Positions 45,545-53,894 of a DNA stretch of 64,000 bases are shown here, piece after piece (positions within the stretch are counted from its first letter, which is position 1; each line of letters starts with the position of its first letter). This DNA comes from Hyalangium ruber. GTDB lineage: Bacteria > Myxococcota > Myxococcia > Myxococcales > Myxococcaceae. Made by a program: the position numbers and the translations under genes. The stretch lies in assembly GCF_034259325.1 (NCBI RefSeq), contig NZ_JAXIVS010000003.1, positions 744,001-808,000 on the forward strand, given 5' to 3'. A model generated the notes under the pieces. That model was not told where the DNA came from and ran no database searches. It was given only the letters and a program-made list of their open reading frames with translations.

Positions 45545-46483
45545 CTACTTCGAGCCGAGGGGCACGGGGCTGTGCTTGGCTCGGAGATTGATCTCGAGAT
45601 AGCCGTCCATCTCACAGACGTATTTGTCCTTCACGCGGGCTTGGAGCTCCTCCGGCAGCAGGCGGAAATCGCTTTCATCGTTGAGGGAGAGGCGCTCGAG
45701 CCGAGAGAGCTCCGCGATCCGGGGCGAGATGGCCTTGATGGGGTTGCTGCCAAGCCGCAGGTGCTCCAGGTTCGAGAGCTGGGCGATCTCATCGGGAATC
45801 CGAGTGAGTTGGTTGCCGGTCAGATCGAGATCTCTCAAGCTCGACATGTGCCAGATCCCTGAGGGCACGTGGTCAAAGCGGTTTCCGTCGAGATGAAGCT
45901 TCTCGAGGCGAGCAAGTCCGGCCACCGACCCAGGCAGCGCGGTGAGCTGGTTGTTGTTGAGATAGAGGGCTTTGAGCTTCCCCAGCCGGCCAATCGCTGG
46001 CGAGACGGACTGGAGGCGTTGGAAGTTCGCGTAGAGCACCGTGAGCTCTCCAAGGAGCCCGATCTCTTCAGGTATTGCCTCCAGGTCCCCGTGGATCAGC
46101 GACAGATCCTTGAGCTGTGCGAGCCGGCCGAGCCCCCCCGGAAGCGCGGGCTTCGAGTACCCATCGAAGCGAAGACGCGAATAGTCTTCGAACAGCTCGA
46201 GATGACCGCACTCGAACGCCACCCGCTTGGCGGTCCCGTCTTCCAGCAGGAGTTCACGCAGCGAGGTGGACAGCGGCGCCGGGAAGTCGTCGCGCTGGAG
46301 CAGCCCGCACACGAAGGCGATGTTGGCCGGCTCCTTACTCGCGATGAGCTGCACGAGCTGCTCTCTCAGGGGCAGCGTCAGCGCCTGCTCTACCCGGAGC
46401 TTCCCGCCCTTCGCAGGGACGTAGCCCTTCTGAAGAAAGGCGGTGACGACCGATTCAATCGGCGGCGGTTGGGACACGGTCAT
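45545..46483 (-). CDS. Leucine-rich-repeat protein
   Basis: A 312-residue protein with about nine leucine-rich repeats (about residues 110-300: LKDLSLIHGDLEAIP, LKALYLNNNQLTALP, LEKLHLDGNRFDHVP, LRDLDLTGNQLTRIP, LEHLRLGSNPIKAIS). Residues 1-105 form a non-LRR helical cap. There is no signal peptide, so it probably acts in the cytoplasm as a protein-interaction module. The ATG at 46483 is chosen (GTG at 46486 adds one residue). It converges on lodB with 8 bp between. Confidence 0.85.
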   Translation of the reverse strand: MTVSQPPPIESVVTAFLQKGYVPAKGGKLRVEQALTLPLREQLVQLIASKEPANIAFVCGLLQRDDFPAPLSTSLRELLLEDGTAKRVAFECGHLELFEDYSRLRFDGYSKPALPGGLGRLAQLKDLSLIHGDLEAIPEEIGLLGELTVLYANFQRLQSVSPAIGRLGKLKALYLNNNQLTALPGSVAGLARLEKLHLDGNRFDHVPSGIWHMSSLRDLDLTGNQLTRIPDEIAQLSNLEHLRLGSNPIKAISPRIAELSRLERLSLNDESDFRLLPEELQARVKDKYVCEMDGYLEINLRAKHSPVPLGSK

Positions 46484-46574
46484 CACGACAGGCTACAGCA
46501 TCGGAGGAAGCACCGCGACGATCCACGCTCAGCCCTTTTCCTTCCGGGTCGCGAAGAGCCAGTAGCCGGCGAGC

Positions 46575-47086
46575 GTGAACAGGATGACCGCGAAAACGAT
46601 GACCGCCCGGATCCAGGCGCGCAGCACCCGCCTCCGCCGACTGATGACGTTGCTGGTGACCTTTCTGTTGGCGTTGCTGGTGCTCGAGCGCTTCTCCGCC
46701 GTGACGATTGCCCTCGTCCGCGAGGGAGGCGCAGAACCGGCGCGCCGACTGGCCATGCAGTGCGTGGCGGCCAGCCCTGAGGTGTTCTATTTGCTGGCGC
46801 TCTGGTGGGTCCGACAGGCCTTGGCCGCGTTCGCGCGAGGCGAGCTCTACACCCCGACGATCACCGGGCCCTGCATCGCGTCGGGGTCATGCTGGCGACC
46901 GGTGCGTTGATCGGCGTGTTCATCGTCCCGAGCGTGACGCGCGCGTTCGGGTTCGGGCCGGGCTACGTGATCGCCTACGACGTGAGCGGGCTCGCGCTGG
47001 GCGCGGTCGGTCTTGCGCTGATGCTCCTCGCGAACGTCTTGGCGCATGCCTCCGCCCTGCAGCATGAACTCGACGAGATCTTCTGA
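46575..47086 (+). pseudogene. Frameshifted DUF2975 membrane protein
   Basis: The first part (frame from 46575 or ATG 46584) encodes RLRRLMTLLVTFLLALLVLE and ALAAFARGELYTPTIT; the second (another frame, from about 46870) continues as ALHRVGVMLATGALIGV, IAYDVSGLALGAVGLALML and ends HASALQHELDEIF. Joined, this is one DUF2975-type protein of about 165 residues with four membrane helices. The break is near 46860-46875, at ACCGGGCCC, as if one C had been lost. DUF2975 genes are typically followed by a small HTH gene, as here. A sequencing error is possible. Confidence 0.75.
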
Positions 47087-47322
47087 TGCCGATCCGAATC
47101 ACGCTGGATGACGTGCTCGCCAGAAAAGGCATGAAGGCGAAGCAGCTCGCCGAGCTGATCGGGGTGAGCCAGACGCACCTGTCCCTGTTCCGCTCGGGCA
47201 AGGTCCGCGGGGTCCGGTTCTCGACCCTGTCCAAGCTCTGCGCGGCACTCGGATGCGAGCCGGGCGAGCTGATCAAATACGACCCTGACCCCGCGGACCT
47301 GTTGACGCCAGACGAGGAGTGA
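47086..47322 (+). CDS. XRE/YozG-like small helix-turn-helix regulator
   Basis: A 78-residue protein that is nearly all HTH: LDDVLARKGMKAKQLAELIG, VSQTHLSLFRSGKVRGVRF, STLSKLCAALGCEPGELIKY. It overlaps the DUF2975 frame by 1 bp (TGATG), so the two are translated together, as in the YoaS-YozG pairs of Bacillus. It should bind DNA and probably controls the pair; the target is unknown. Confidence 0.9.
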   Translation: MPIRITLDDVLARKGMKAKQLAELIGVSQTHLSLFRSGKVRGVRFSTLSKLCAALGCEPGELIKYDPDPADLLTPDEE

Positions 47323-47381
47323 GCCCAGGCGGGCCTGGGCGTGGCGCGACGATGGCGCACTCCACCGGCCTCCGTGGCTGA

Positions 47382-49523
47382 CTAGGTTTTCGCCACCGGC
47401 AGAAGATACGTGAGCTTGAGCGGCACCAGTTCGAGGTACAGCTTGAGGTGCTCCAGGGCGACAGTGGAGGCACGGTGGCGCTCGAGCACCTTGCTCATCG
47501 CCGCGATGGTTGCCTTGTTCGCGGACTGGGACTTGTCCTGCTCCCGCTTGGCGATCTCCTCGTAGATGCCTTTCACGTCGTACTCCAGGTTCTTCTGGCC
47601 GCGGGTGATGACGGCGTCCTTGAACGGTCCGACGTAGGCGAACTCCACGGTCCCGGAGCGCGGATCATACCGGGCCTCGTCGACCTGGACCCGGTCCAGG
47701 TAACGCCGCACGTACTCCGAGATCGGCTTCTTCTTGGGCCCGGAGACCCGGTACTCATTGGGGGTCATCCCGCCTTGCTTGGTAAACGTGATGCAGCCGT
47801 TGGCCATGCAGGAGATGATCGAGGAGGCATTGTCACTCATGCCCCGCGCGTCCTGCTTGAAGGCGTACTTGCACTGCCGGAACAGGAGGATCAGCTGCTC
47901 GGGTGAGACGTTGAAGTGCAGATCGATCGGCAGCGTGTTCTCGTCGGGGCCGATGGGCTTGGTGGGCTTGGCGAGCTTGAGCACGGCGATCTCCCGCTCG
48001 AGCCGCGCCTGCTCGTCCCCATCCGCCGCGACGACAAGCCCCTGCTTCAGTTTGCCTAGGCGCACCCCCTTCTCTCGGGCCTGCTGCTCTTTGTCCGTCC
48101 AATCCGGGGACTTGAGCTGGTCGTTGTAGGTCTTGAGTGCCCCCGGAAACAGCCTGCGCAGGTCCCGGCACCTCGTGTTGAGGTCGAGCAGCGCCTGCAC
48201 GTTCGTATCGGCGCAGGCCTGATTCACGATCGCCTCCCACCCAGGCTCTACGGCCAGCAGCATGTTCCTGCCGTAGGCGTTCTTCATCAGCAGCTTGACC
48301 GTCTCCGCGTCACTGGCCTTGCCCGCGACGACCACGCGCCAGGGCTTCTTGCCATCCTTGAACTGCTTCGCCAGCCGGATCGCGTCCTGAGCCACGATGA
48401 GGTGCCGGATCATCCCGAAGCTGATCACCGCCACCTCGCGAGCGAGGATCTCCCGGGTATCGATGGGCTGGGAGGGAACGGTGATGACCACCGGGATGTG
48501 TACCGCCCGCTGGGCGAGATCCGGGGCGTCGAGCGTCGCGCTGGCCTCCTGCACCTGCTCATGCGTGAGCACGAGGGTCTCGGGCACCCGGAGCTTGGTC
48601 GCCTGGGCGCTCTTCACCGCGTTGTTGAGGTCATGATCATTGAGGAAGATGACCCGCTCGGAGGAGCGGCAGTACTGGTTCAGCACGCCGACATTGCGCG
48701 AGGTCGTCACCGGCAGCAGGAAGTTGAACTTGAACTCATGCACCGTGGAGACGACGTGAATCCCCTCCTTCCGCAGCTCGCGGATGCGCTCGTCGTTGAA
48801 CGCGCTGCCGCTCTCGGGATAGCGCGACTGGATGTGCAGCACGTGGGCGACCTTGGGATGCTTCTTGAGCTCGCCCAAGAGGTACGCCTTGATCTTCGTG
48901 TAGGCGGCCAGCTGTTTGACTGCGTTGCGCACATCGTTGTTGGGAGCGTCGTAGTCCAGACCTAGCAGTTCGCCGGCCTCCATCAGGCGTCGTTGGTGCG
49001 CGTCCAGCGCATTGCAGCGTCCAACGAGCCTCACGGCGTGAACGTCCAGCACCCTCAGCCCATGCACGACCGCCTCGATGTAGTCGGCGTCGCCGTTCTG
49101 GAAGCCCTCGAAGAGCGCGGACGAGAAGTACACCCGCAGCTTGGGCTTCCCCCGTGTCGCGTCGACCAGCGGCCCGATGGGCTCGTCTGGCTCGAGCCCT
49201 GGCTTGGAAGGAGAGGGCCCCGGGCTGAGGCCTCCGAACCGTGACCAGGCGCTCGGGGCGAGCACGGTCCAGACGCACTCCACGCTCAGGACTGGCACCT
49301 GCGAGGGCACTCCGAACAGCGCCGCAGGGCTGGCCGCAGGGTCGACGTTGGCGCCCTGGTACTTCACGCCGCTGATGTTCGAGCAGCTGGGGATTCGGCC
49401 CTGCGCGTGGAGGAGCCGCACCGCGTTGTGGAGAGAGTTCCCAAGTGGACCCGGGCCCAGGGGCACGTCATCACACGCGAGCACGCCAATCGGCGTGTTC
49501 ACAAAGAGGAGCTTGACCTTCAT
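47382..49523 (-). CDS. Glycosyltransferase-like protein
   Basis: A 713-residue protein with no signal peptide. The N-terminal KVKLLFVNTPIGVLACDDV fits a nucleotide-binding-like strand, the middle (HVLHIQSRYPESGSAFND, TVHEFKFNFLLPV) looks like the first half of a GT-B enzyme, and the C-terminal half (VAVISFGMIRHLIVAQDA, CMANGCITFTKQGGMTPNEYRV) resembles the donor-binding half of GT4-type transferases. The start at 49523 is the first ATG with family-like sequence; the longer open frame to 49865 runs into non-coding sequence. Family unclear; function is a guess. It is divergent from the kinase gene. Confidence 0.6.
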   Translation of the reverse strand: MKVKLLFVNTPIGVLACDDVPLGPGPLGNSLHNAVRLLHAQGRIPSCSNISGVKYQGANVDPAASPAALFGVPSQVPVLSVECVWTVLAPSAWSRFGGLSPGPSPSKPGLEPDEPIGPLVDATRGKPKLRVYFSSALFEGFQNGDADYIEAVVHGLRVLDVHAVRLVGRCNALDAHQRRLMEAGELLGLDYDAPNNDVRNAVKQLAAYTKIKAYLLGELKKHPKVAHVLHIQSRYPESGSAFNDERIRELRKEGIHVVSTVHEFKFNFLLPVTTSRNVGVLNQYCRSSERVIFLNDHDLNNAVKSAQATKLRVPETLVLTHEQVQEASATLDAPDLAQRAVHIPVVITVPSQPIDTREILAREVAVISFGMIRHLIVAQDAIRLAKQFKDGKKPWRVVVAGKASDAETVKLLMKNAYGRNMLLAVEPGWEAIVNQACADTNVQALLDLNTRCRDLRRLFPGALKTYNDQLKSPDWTDKEQQAREKGVRLGKLKQGLVVAADGDEQARLEREIAVLKLAKPTKPIGPDENTLPIDLHFNVSPEQLILLFRQCKYAFKQDARGMSDNASSIISCMANGCITFTKQGGMTPNEYRVSGPKKKPISEYVRRYLDRVQVDEARYDPRSGTVEFAYVGPFKDAVITRGQKNLEYDVKGIYEEIAKREQDKSQSANKATIAAMSKVLERHRASTVALEHLKLYLELVPLKLTYLLPVAKT

Positions 49524-49770
49524 CAGGCGCCCAGTCCGGATGGCCTCAAGAGAGAAGACTCGAAGCTTCGCCGCTGCTGGGCGCCTGTCAAAGATCCGCG
49601 AGCATCGCGTCTCCAAGGCGGGTACCCATCTCGCGGCAGAGGTCATCGAGGCGGGCGTCAGGTGCGAGCACCAGAACACGACCGCTAAAGTCTGCTGACG
49701 GCTTCCTACGTACAACATAGGATCTTCCCGAGGGAGAGAGGTGCTCTCTCCTCCAGCGGGAGGTCCCTTC

Positions 49771-51288
49771 ATGAGCCCCAAGTCCGTCTCCGAGGCCCCT
49801 TCCCTCCTCCTCCCGGGAACGCAGGTGGGCGACTGGCGCGTGGAGGCTCGACAAGGCGAGGGCACTTACGGAGTCGTCTACCGCGCCGTCCGGGTGGGCC
49901 AGGAGGACTCAGGCCCCGTGGCCCTCAAGCTGGCCGTGTACCCGTGGGATCCTCGCTTCGCCCGTGAGGTGGGCCTGCTCGCGCGCATCCGCTCCCCGAG
50001 CGTCCCACGCCTGCTGGGCCACGGGCTCTGGCGCCACGCCTCCGGAGCGGAGCACCCTTTCTTCGTCATGGAGTGGGTGGAGGGCACCCCGCTCTACGCC
50101 TGGGCCGAGCAGCATGCCGCCTCCTGCAGGCAGGTGCTCCGGCTGCTGGCCCAGGTGGCTCGCGCGCTTGCCGCCACCCATGCCGCCAACGCCGTCCACC
50201 GCGACGTCAAGGGCGCCAACGTCCTGGTGCGGCACTCGGACGGCAGCGCCGTGCTCATCGACTTCGGCGCGGGCCACTTCCAGGGAGCCCCCCGTCTCAC
50301 ATGGCAATCCCTGCCTCCGGGCACGGTCGCCTACCGCTCTCCCGAGGCCAGTCTGTTCCTGCTGGCCTCCGTTCGTGCTCGCGATGCCTACTACCCGGCC
50401 ACTCCGGCGGATGACTTGTTCGCCCTGGGGGTGACGGCCCACCGCCTCGTCACGGGGGAGTACCTCCCAGACATGGAGCCCTCTCAGGATGAGGCGGAGT
50501 CCTGGCATCTGCTTTGCCCGGATCCGCGACCCTTCCTGGTGCGCAATCCCCGAGTACCCCCACGGCTGCGGAAGGGGATCCTCCGCCTCCTCTCGGAGTC
50601 TCCCGAGGCTCGTGGCACGGCAGTGGAGTTCGCCGAGGCGCTGGAAGCCGCCGCGGAGCAAGCAGGCCCCGAGGCAGACCTTCCTCTGCTCACCGCGCAG
50701 GCACCGCAGACTTTGCCCTTACCCCGCGAGCAGGCCCTTGCTCCTGTATCCACCCGAGAGATACCGCCGCAAGAGAAGGCACCCTCAGGCCTGGCACCCA
50801 TCCCGAAGCGATCCGGCTTCCGGACGCATGTCCTGGCAAGGCGCCCCTGGCTTGCCCTGGCCACCCTGGGGATGATTGGGGGCCTTGTGTGGTCCTTGAA
50901 GGCAGTGCATGCACGGTTCGAGCGGCTGGCTGCGCGCGGGCAGCAGTCCTCTGCTTCCGAAGTGCCAGATGCGGGCACTGCCGCCGTGGGGGACTCCGCG
51001 CCAACGGCGCCCCTGGCCTCCATCCATGTCCCCTCCAAGACGGAGGCCATGGCCCGGGACATGCCTCCCAAGCCTCTTCCCGGTCAGACCCGACCCGACG
51101 AGAAAGGCCACTGCCCAGGCCGCAAGCAGGTGGCCCTCAACGGAGGCTGCTGGGTGGAGACCCTGCCAATGACCGCCGAGGAGTGCGCGGAAAACGGCTC
51201 CGTGTACAGCCAAGGCCGGTGCTACGCCCCTGCCCTCACTCCGCCCAGTAAGCCTCCGCCCACGTCGAGTCCGCCGGACTCCCGCTGA
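49771..51288 (+). CDS. Membrane-spanning Ser/Thr protein kinase
   Basis: A 505-residue eukaryotic-like kinase. The glycine loop is GEGTYGVVY, the ATP-binding Lys is VALKL, the catalytic loop HRDVKGANVL, the DFG is DFGAG and the APE equivalent is YRSPEA. After residue 295 comes a low-complexity juxtamembrane stretch, a single membrane helix (WLALATLGMIGGLVWSL, about 350-367) and an external tail with four Cys (GHCPGRKQVALNGGCWV, ECAENG, RCYAP). GGGAGG supports ATG 49771. It would phosphorylate cytoplasmic targets on signals sensed outside. Myxobacteria have many such kinases. Confidence 0.93.
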   Translation: MSPKSVSEAPSLLLPGTQVGDWRVEARQGEGTYGVVYRAVRVGQEDSGPVALKLAVYPWDPRFAREVGLLARIRSPSVPRLLGHGLWRHASGAEHPFFVMEWVEGTPLYAWAEQHAASCRQVLRLLAQVARALAATHAANAVHRDVKGANVLVRHSDGSAVLIDFGAGHFQGAPRLTWQSLPPGTVAYRSPEASLFLLASVRARDAYYPATPADDLFALGVTAHRLVTGEYLPDMEPSQDEAESWHLLCPDPRPFLVRNPRVPPRLRKGILRLLSESPEARGTAVEFAEALEAAAEQAGPEADLPLLTAQAPQTLPLPREQALAPVSTREIPPQEKAPSGLAPIPKRSGFRTHVLARRPWLALATLGMIGGLVWSLKAVHARFERLAARGQQSSASEVPDAGTAAVGDSAPTAPLASIHVPSKTEAMARDMPPKPLPGQTRPDEKGHCPGRKQVALNGGCWVETLPMTAEECAENGSVYSQGRCYAPALTPPSKPPPTSSPPDSR

Positions 51289-51300
51289 GCCCCGGTCTCA

Positions 51301-51332
51301 TCCGCTCGGAGCTTCTGGCGAGAGCGATCCAA
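51301..51332 (-). repeat. Dispersed repeat, copy B (truncated)
   Basis: On the minus strand this 32-bp segment, TTGGATCGCTCTCGCCAGAAG and on, matches the first 32 bases of copies A and C (28/32 to A), then diverges before the T-arm-like hairpin. It lies 12 bp after the kinase stop, between the kinase and the zinc-ribbon-like gene. Confidence 0.65.
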
Positions 51333-51353
51333 CTCAGTCGAGTGCCGTTTCCA

Positions 51354-51716
51354 TTAGAACTCATCCCTCCATCTATACAGCGTAAACCATCCACATTTGG
51401 CGCACTGGATCTCGCTGCATTCATTGACGCCGTCCAATCCTGCACTCTCGTCCATGAAGATTTTGACGTTGCCTTCAACGTTGCCGCAGCCGTCGCGTGC
51501 GCAGGGCGACTGAGTAGGCTCGCCCGCGCTCACCCAGCGGGTGCCGTACGAGTGTGTCTGGTCGACGCGATTCGGACCCATGGACGCGTAATTTGCTGGC
51601 GCCCTCTGCGGCTTCTCCGACGCACTCGCCGATCCGCGGTGGTAATAGCTCTTCGGGGCATGTGCCACGCCGCACGCATGGCACATAGAGATCTCGGCAG
51701 CGTTGCTCTGTGACAT
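51354..51716 (-). CDS. Small zinc-ribbon-like protein
   Basis: A 120-residue open frame with three Cys pairs (CHACG near residue 11, CARDGC about 75, CAKCG about 110), suggesting zinc binding. The composition is lower in GC than the neighbours. The ATG at 51716 is not preceded by a clear ribosome-binding site and the frame runs on upstream, so the start is uncertain. It converges on the kinase with repeat copy B between. Function unknown. Confidence 0.45.
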   Translation of the reverse strand: MSQSNAAEISMCHACGVAHAPKSYYHRGSASASEKPQRAPANYASMGPNRVDQTHSYGTRWVSAGEPTQSPCARDGCGNVEGNVKIFMDESAGLDGVNECSEIQCAKCGWFTLYRWRDEF

Positions 51717-51928
51717 GAGGAAGACCCAAGATCCAAGCTGTGCAGAGGGCAGAAACGGGCAACTTTCCTGCAAGCAGACGAACATACCATCAAGTGAGCT
51801 GTGTGTTCTCAACCAAATCGCGCATCATCAATGGCCGCTGAGCATCCGCAGCGCACTCGGGGCCGTCATTTGGACAGCTCAACCGTGGGGCCTAAGCTGC
51901 CGCCTTCCCATCGTTTCGGAGGTTCATC

Positions 51929-53332
51929 ATGCGCCCCACCATCTGGCTGGGTCTTCTGCTCTTGTTCCTTGGCGGATGTACAGATTCTTCGACTGACCCT
52001 CAGGTCGAGCCCCCGCCGTCCCCCGTGGATCGCCTCAAGGCCGCCTCGCGAGTCGTGTTGCGCAATGCCTCGCTGGTCGTCACCATGGACTCGGCGCTGG
52101 GGACGGGCCCGCTGGGCACCCTCGAGAATGCCGACGTTCTCTTCGCTGACGGAGCCATCCTCTCCGTGGGCAAGGGGCTGGAAGCTCCCGATGCCCTGGA
52201 GCTGGATGCATCGGGCAGGATCGTCATGCCGGGGTTCGTGGATGTCCACAATCACCTCTGGCAATCACTCATCCGAGGCTGCGGCGCCGACAAGAACGTG
52301 CTCGGCTGGCTCGACGAGTGTGTTTACTCCATGCGCCGGGTCGCCCTCACCGAGCAGGAGGCTTTCGCGGCGGTGCGGCTCTCGATCGTCGACCTGATCG
52401 ACACGGGGGTGACCACCGTGCTGGATAACTCGCACGCGTTCAATGTCAACTTCAGCCGGGGGAACCAGCGGGCCTTGGATGAATCGGGACTGCGCTATGT
52501 CTTCGCGCACTGCGCCAGTGGATCCCGGTACCCGGAGCATCGGACCATCAAGGCAGAGCTGGATGCGAAGTGGCCCATGGCCTCCTTCCAGGTCTGCTCG
52601 CATCCAGGCACCAGCACGCAGACATGGCTGACCAACGCCACGGCCCTTTCCAAGGAATTGAATGTGCCGCTCAACCTGCACTTGTCCGAGAACATCGCGG
52701 ACCGGGAAGAGCGGCAGCTGGAGAGCATGCAGCAGGCGCGCTCATTCGAAGCGAAGCTGCTGGTCAACCACGCCGTCCACCTGACAAACGAAGAGATCGC
52801 GCTGCTCGCGACGAGTCACGCACGGGTCGCCCACAACCCTCTCAGCAACATGCGTCTGGCGTCCGGTGTCATCAACCTCCCCGAGATGCGGGCGCAGGGT
52901 ATCAAGGTCGGCCTGGGATTGGATGGAGGCACGAACGACATGAGTGACTTCTTCGCGAACATGCGCGCGGCGGTGGGCCTGCAGCGTGCGAAATTACTGA
53001 GCGCCTCCGCCTATCCTTCGATTCCCGAGGTGCTGCGCATGGCCACGCTTGGAGGAGCGGAGGTGCTCGACCTGCAAGACGTCATTGGCTCTCTCTCGCC
53101 GGGCAAGAAAGCAGACCTGATCATCATCGACCCACGAGCGCCAAACTTCGGGCCGCGCTGGGACTGGCTGAACCAGCTTGTCTTCAACGGGCGGCCGGAG
53201 AACGTGGAGTACGTGTTCGTGAACGGCCGGGTGCGCAAAGCAGAGGGCCGCGTCCTGGACGTGTCAGAGGTCGAACTGGGGCAGGAAGTGGATGCGACGG
53301 TCCAGCGCATCAAAGCCGTGCTCCAGCCATAG
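51929..53332 (+). CDS. Amidohydrolase lipoprotein (ATZ/TRZ-like)
   Basis: A 467-residue lipoprotein (lipobox LGGC) of the amidohydrolase superfamily. Metal-binding His motif DVHNHL is followed by later ligands in LNLHLSENI, VNHAVHL and GLDGGTND. By pattern it belongs to the ATZ/TRZ-type hydrolases (guanine, chlorohydrolase and MTA deaminase kin), which deaminate nitrogen heterocycles. It would act outside the inner membrane. Its export is unusual: most of the family is cytoplasmic. It stands alone. Confidence 0.88.
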   Translation: MRPTIWLGLLLLFLGGCTDSSTDPQVEPPPSPVDRLKAASRVVLRNASLVVTMDSALGTGPLGTLENADVLFADGAILSVGKGLEAPDALELDASGRIVMPGFVDVHNHLWQSLIRGCGADKNVLGWLDECVYSMRRVALTEQEAFAAVRLSIVDLIDTGVTTVLDNSHAFNVNFSRGNQRALDESGLRYVFAHCASGSRYPEHRTIKAELDAKWPMASFQVCSHPGTSTQTWLTNATALSKELNVPLNLHLSENIADREERQLESMQQARSFEAKLLVNHAVHLTNEEIALLATSHARVAHNPLSNMRLASGVINLPEMRAQGIKVGLGLDGGTNDMSDFFANMRAAVGLQRAKLLSASAYPSIPEVLRMATLGGAEVLDLQDVIGSLSPGKKADLIIIDPRAPNFGPRWDWLNQLVFNGRPENVEYVFVNGRVRKAEGRVLDVSEVELGQEVDATVQRIKAVLQP

Positions 53333-53894
53333 ACGCCAGAGTTCGGCCAGGGGCAACGCACCGCAAGAACGCGCGCGCCAGCCGGCTTTCGTCGCCACGT
53401 TGCTGGCGGAGGCAGACGAGTTGGGGCGCGCGGCCTGCCCCGGTACGTGGAGCGGGACGTAAGCCCGGTACCTGGAGTGCTGGCGCGCGGCTTCGCGCGG
53501 GTGCGCTGACTGGAACGGTGTCTTCGCACCAGGCGCGAAACTCCGGCCATTTCTGCTCCCTCAAGCGGTGACAGAACCAAAACCGGAAGAGGCCACTGCC
53601 CACACAGCCTGGGAGGCTGGCCCCGGCGCGAGGCCCATCCCCAAAGCTGCTTGGAAGCGGCGGAAATCGGACTCGCCGCTCGAAGCTTCTGGCGAGCGCG
53701 ATCCAACTGGGCACTGGCCGCTGACGGGAGCCAGGGGGCGGGCCCCTCAGGGGGAGGCCGGCTCGCGTGTGCCTCGGCGGGTAGGCCCACGGCACGGCCC
53801 CTTGTACGCTGACCTGACGCACGCCGGGTGGTAGAAGCGTCGATACGAGGACAAGGTGACCGATGACGCCGTTGCTGTGGCCCGAGGCAATCTC
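53333..53894. other. 562-bp gap with repeat copy C, no gene
   Basis: No complete gene is evident between the two amidohydrolase genes. The region holds dispersed-repeat copy C. On the minus strand beyond it is a frame (HRLREQKWPEFRAWCEDTVPVS) that may be a remnant of a lost gene, but it has no start or stop that makes sense. Confidence 0.55.
53653..53706 (-). repeat. Dispersed 54-bp repeat, copy C
   Basis: On the minus strand this unit aligns to copy A without gaps at 44/54 positions. It ends in an AGCGGCG/CGCCGCT hairpin with a loop around GTCCGATTT, a degenerate T-arm. It lies between two amidohydrolase genes. Confidence 0.7.

Noticed and set aside
49524-49865. N-terminal extension of the glycosyltransferase-like gene
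   Set aside because: The open frame continues but its sequence is low in family character, lacks a good start and overlaps the kinase gene start on the other strand.
53568-53834. An 88-residue frame between the amidohydrolases
   Set aside because: It runs across repeat copy C, is Pro/Arg-rich and matches no family.
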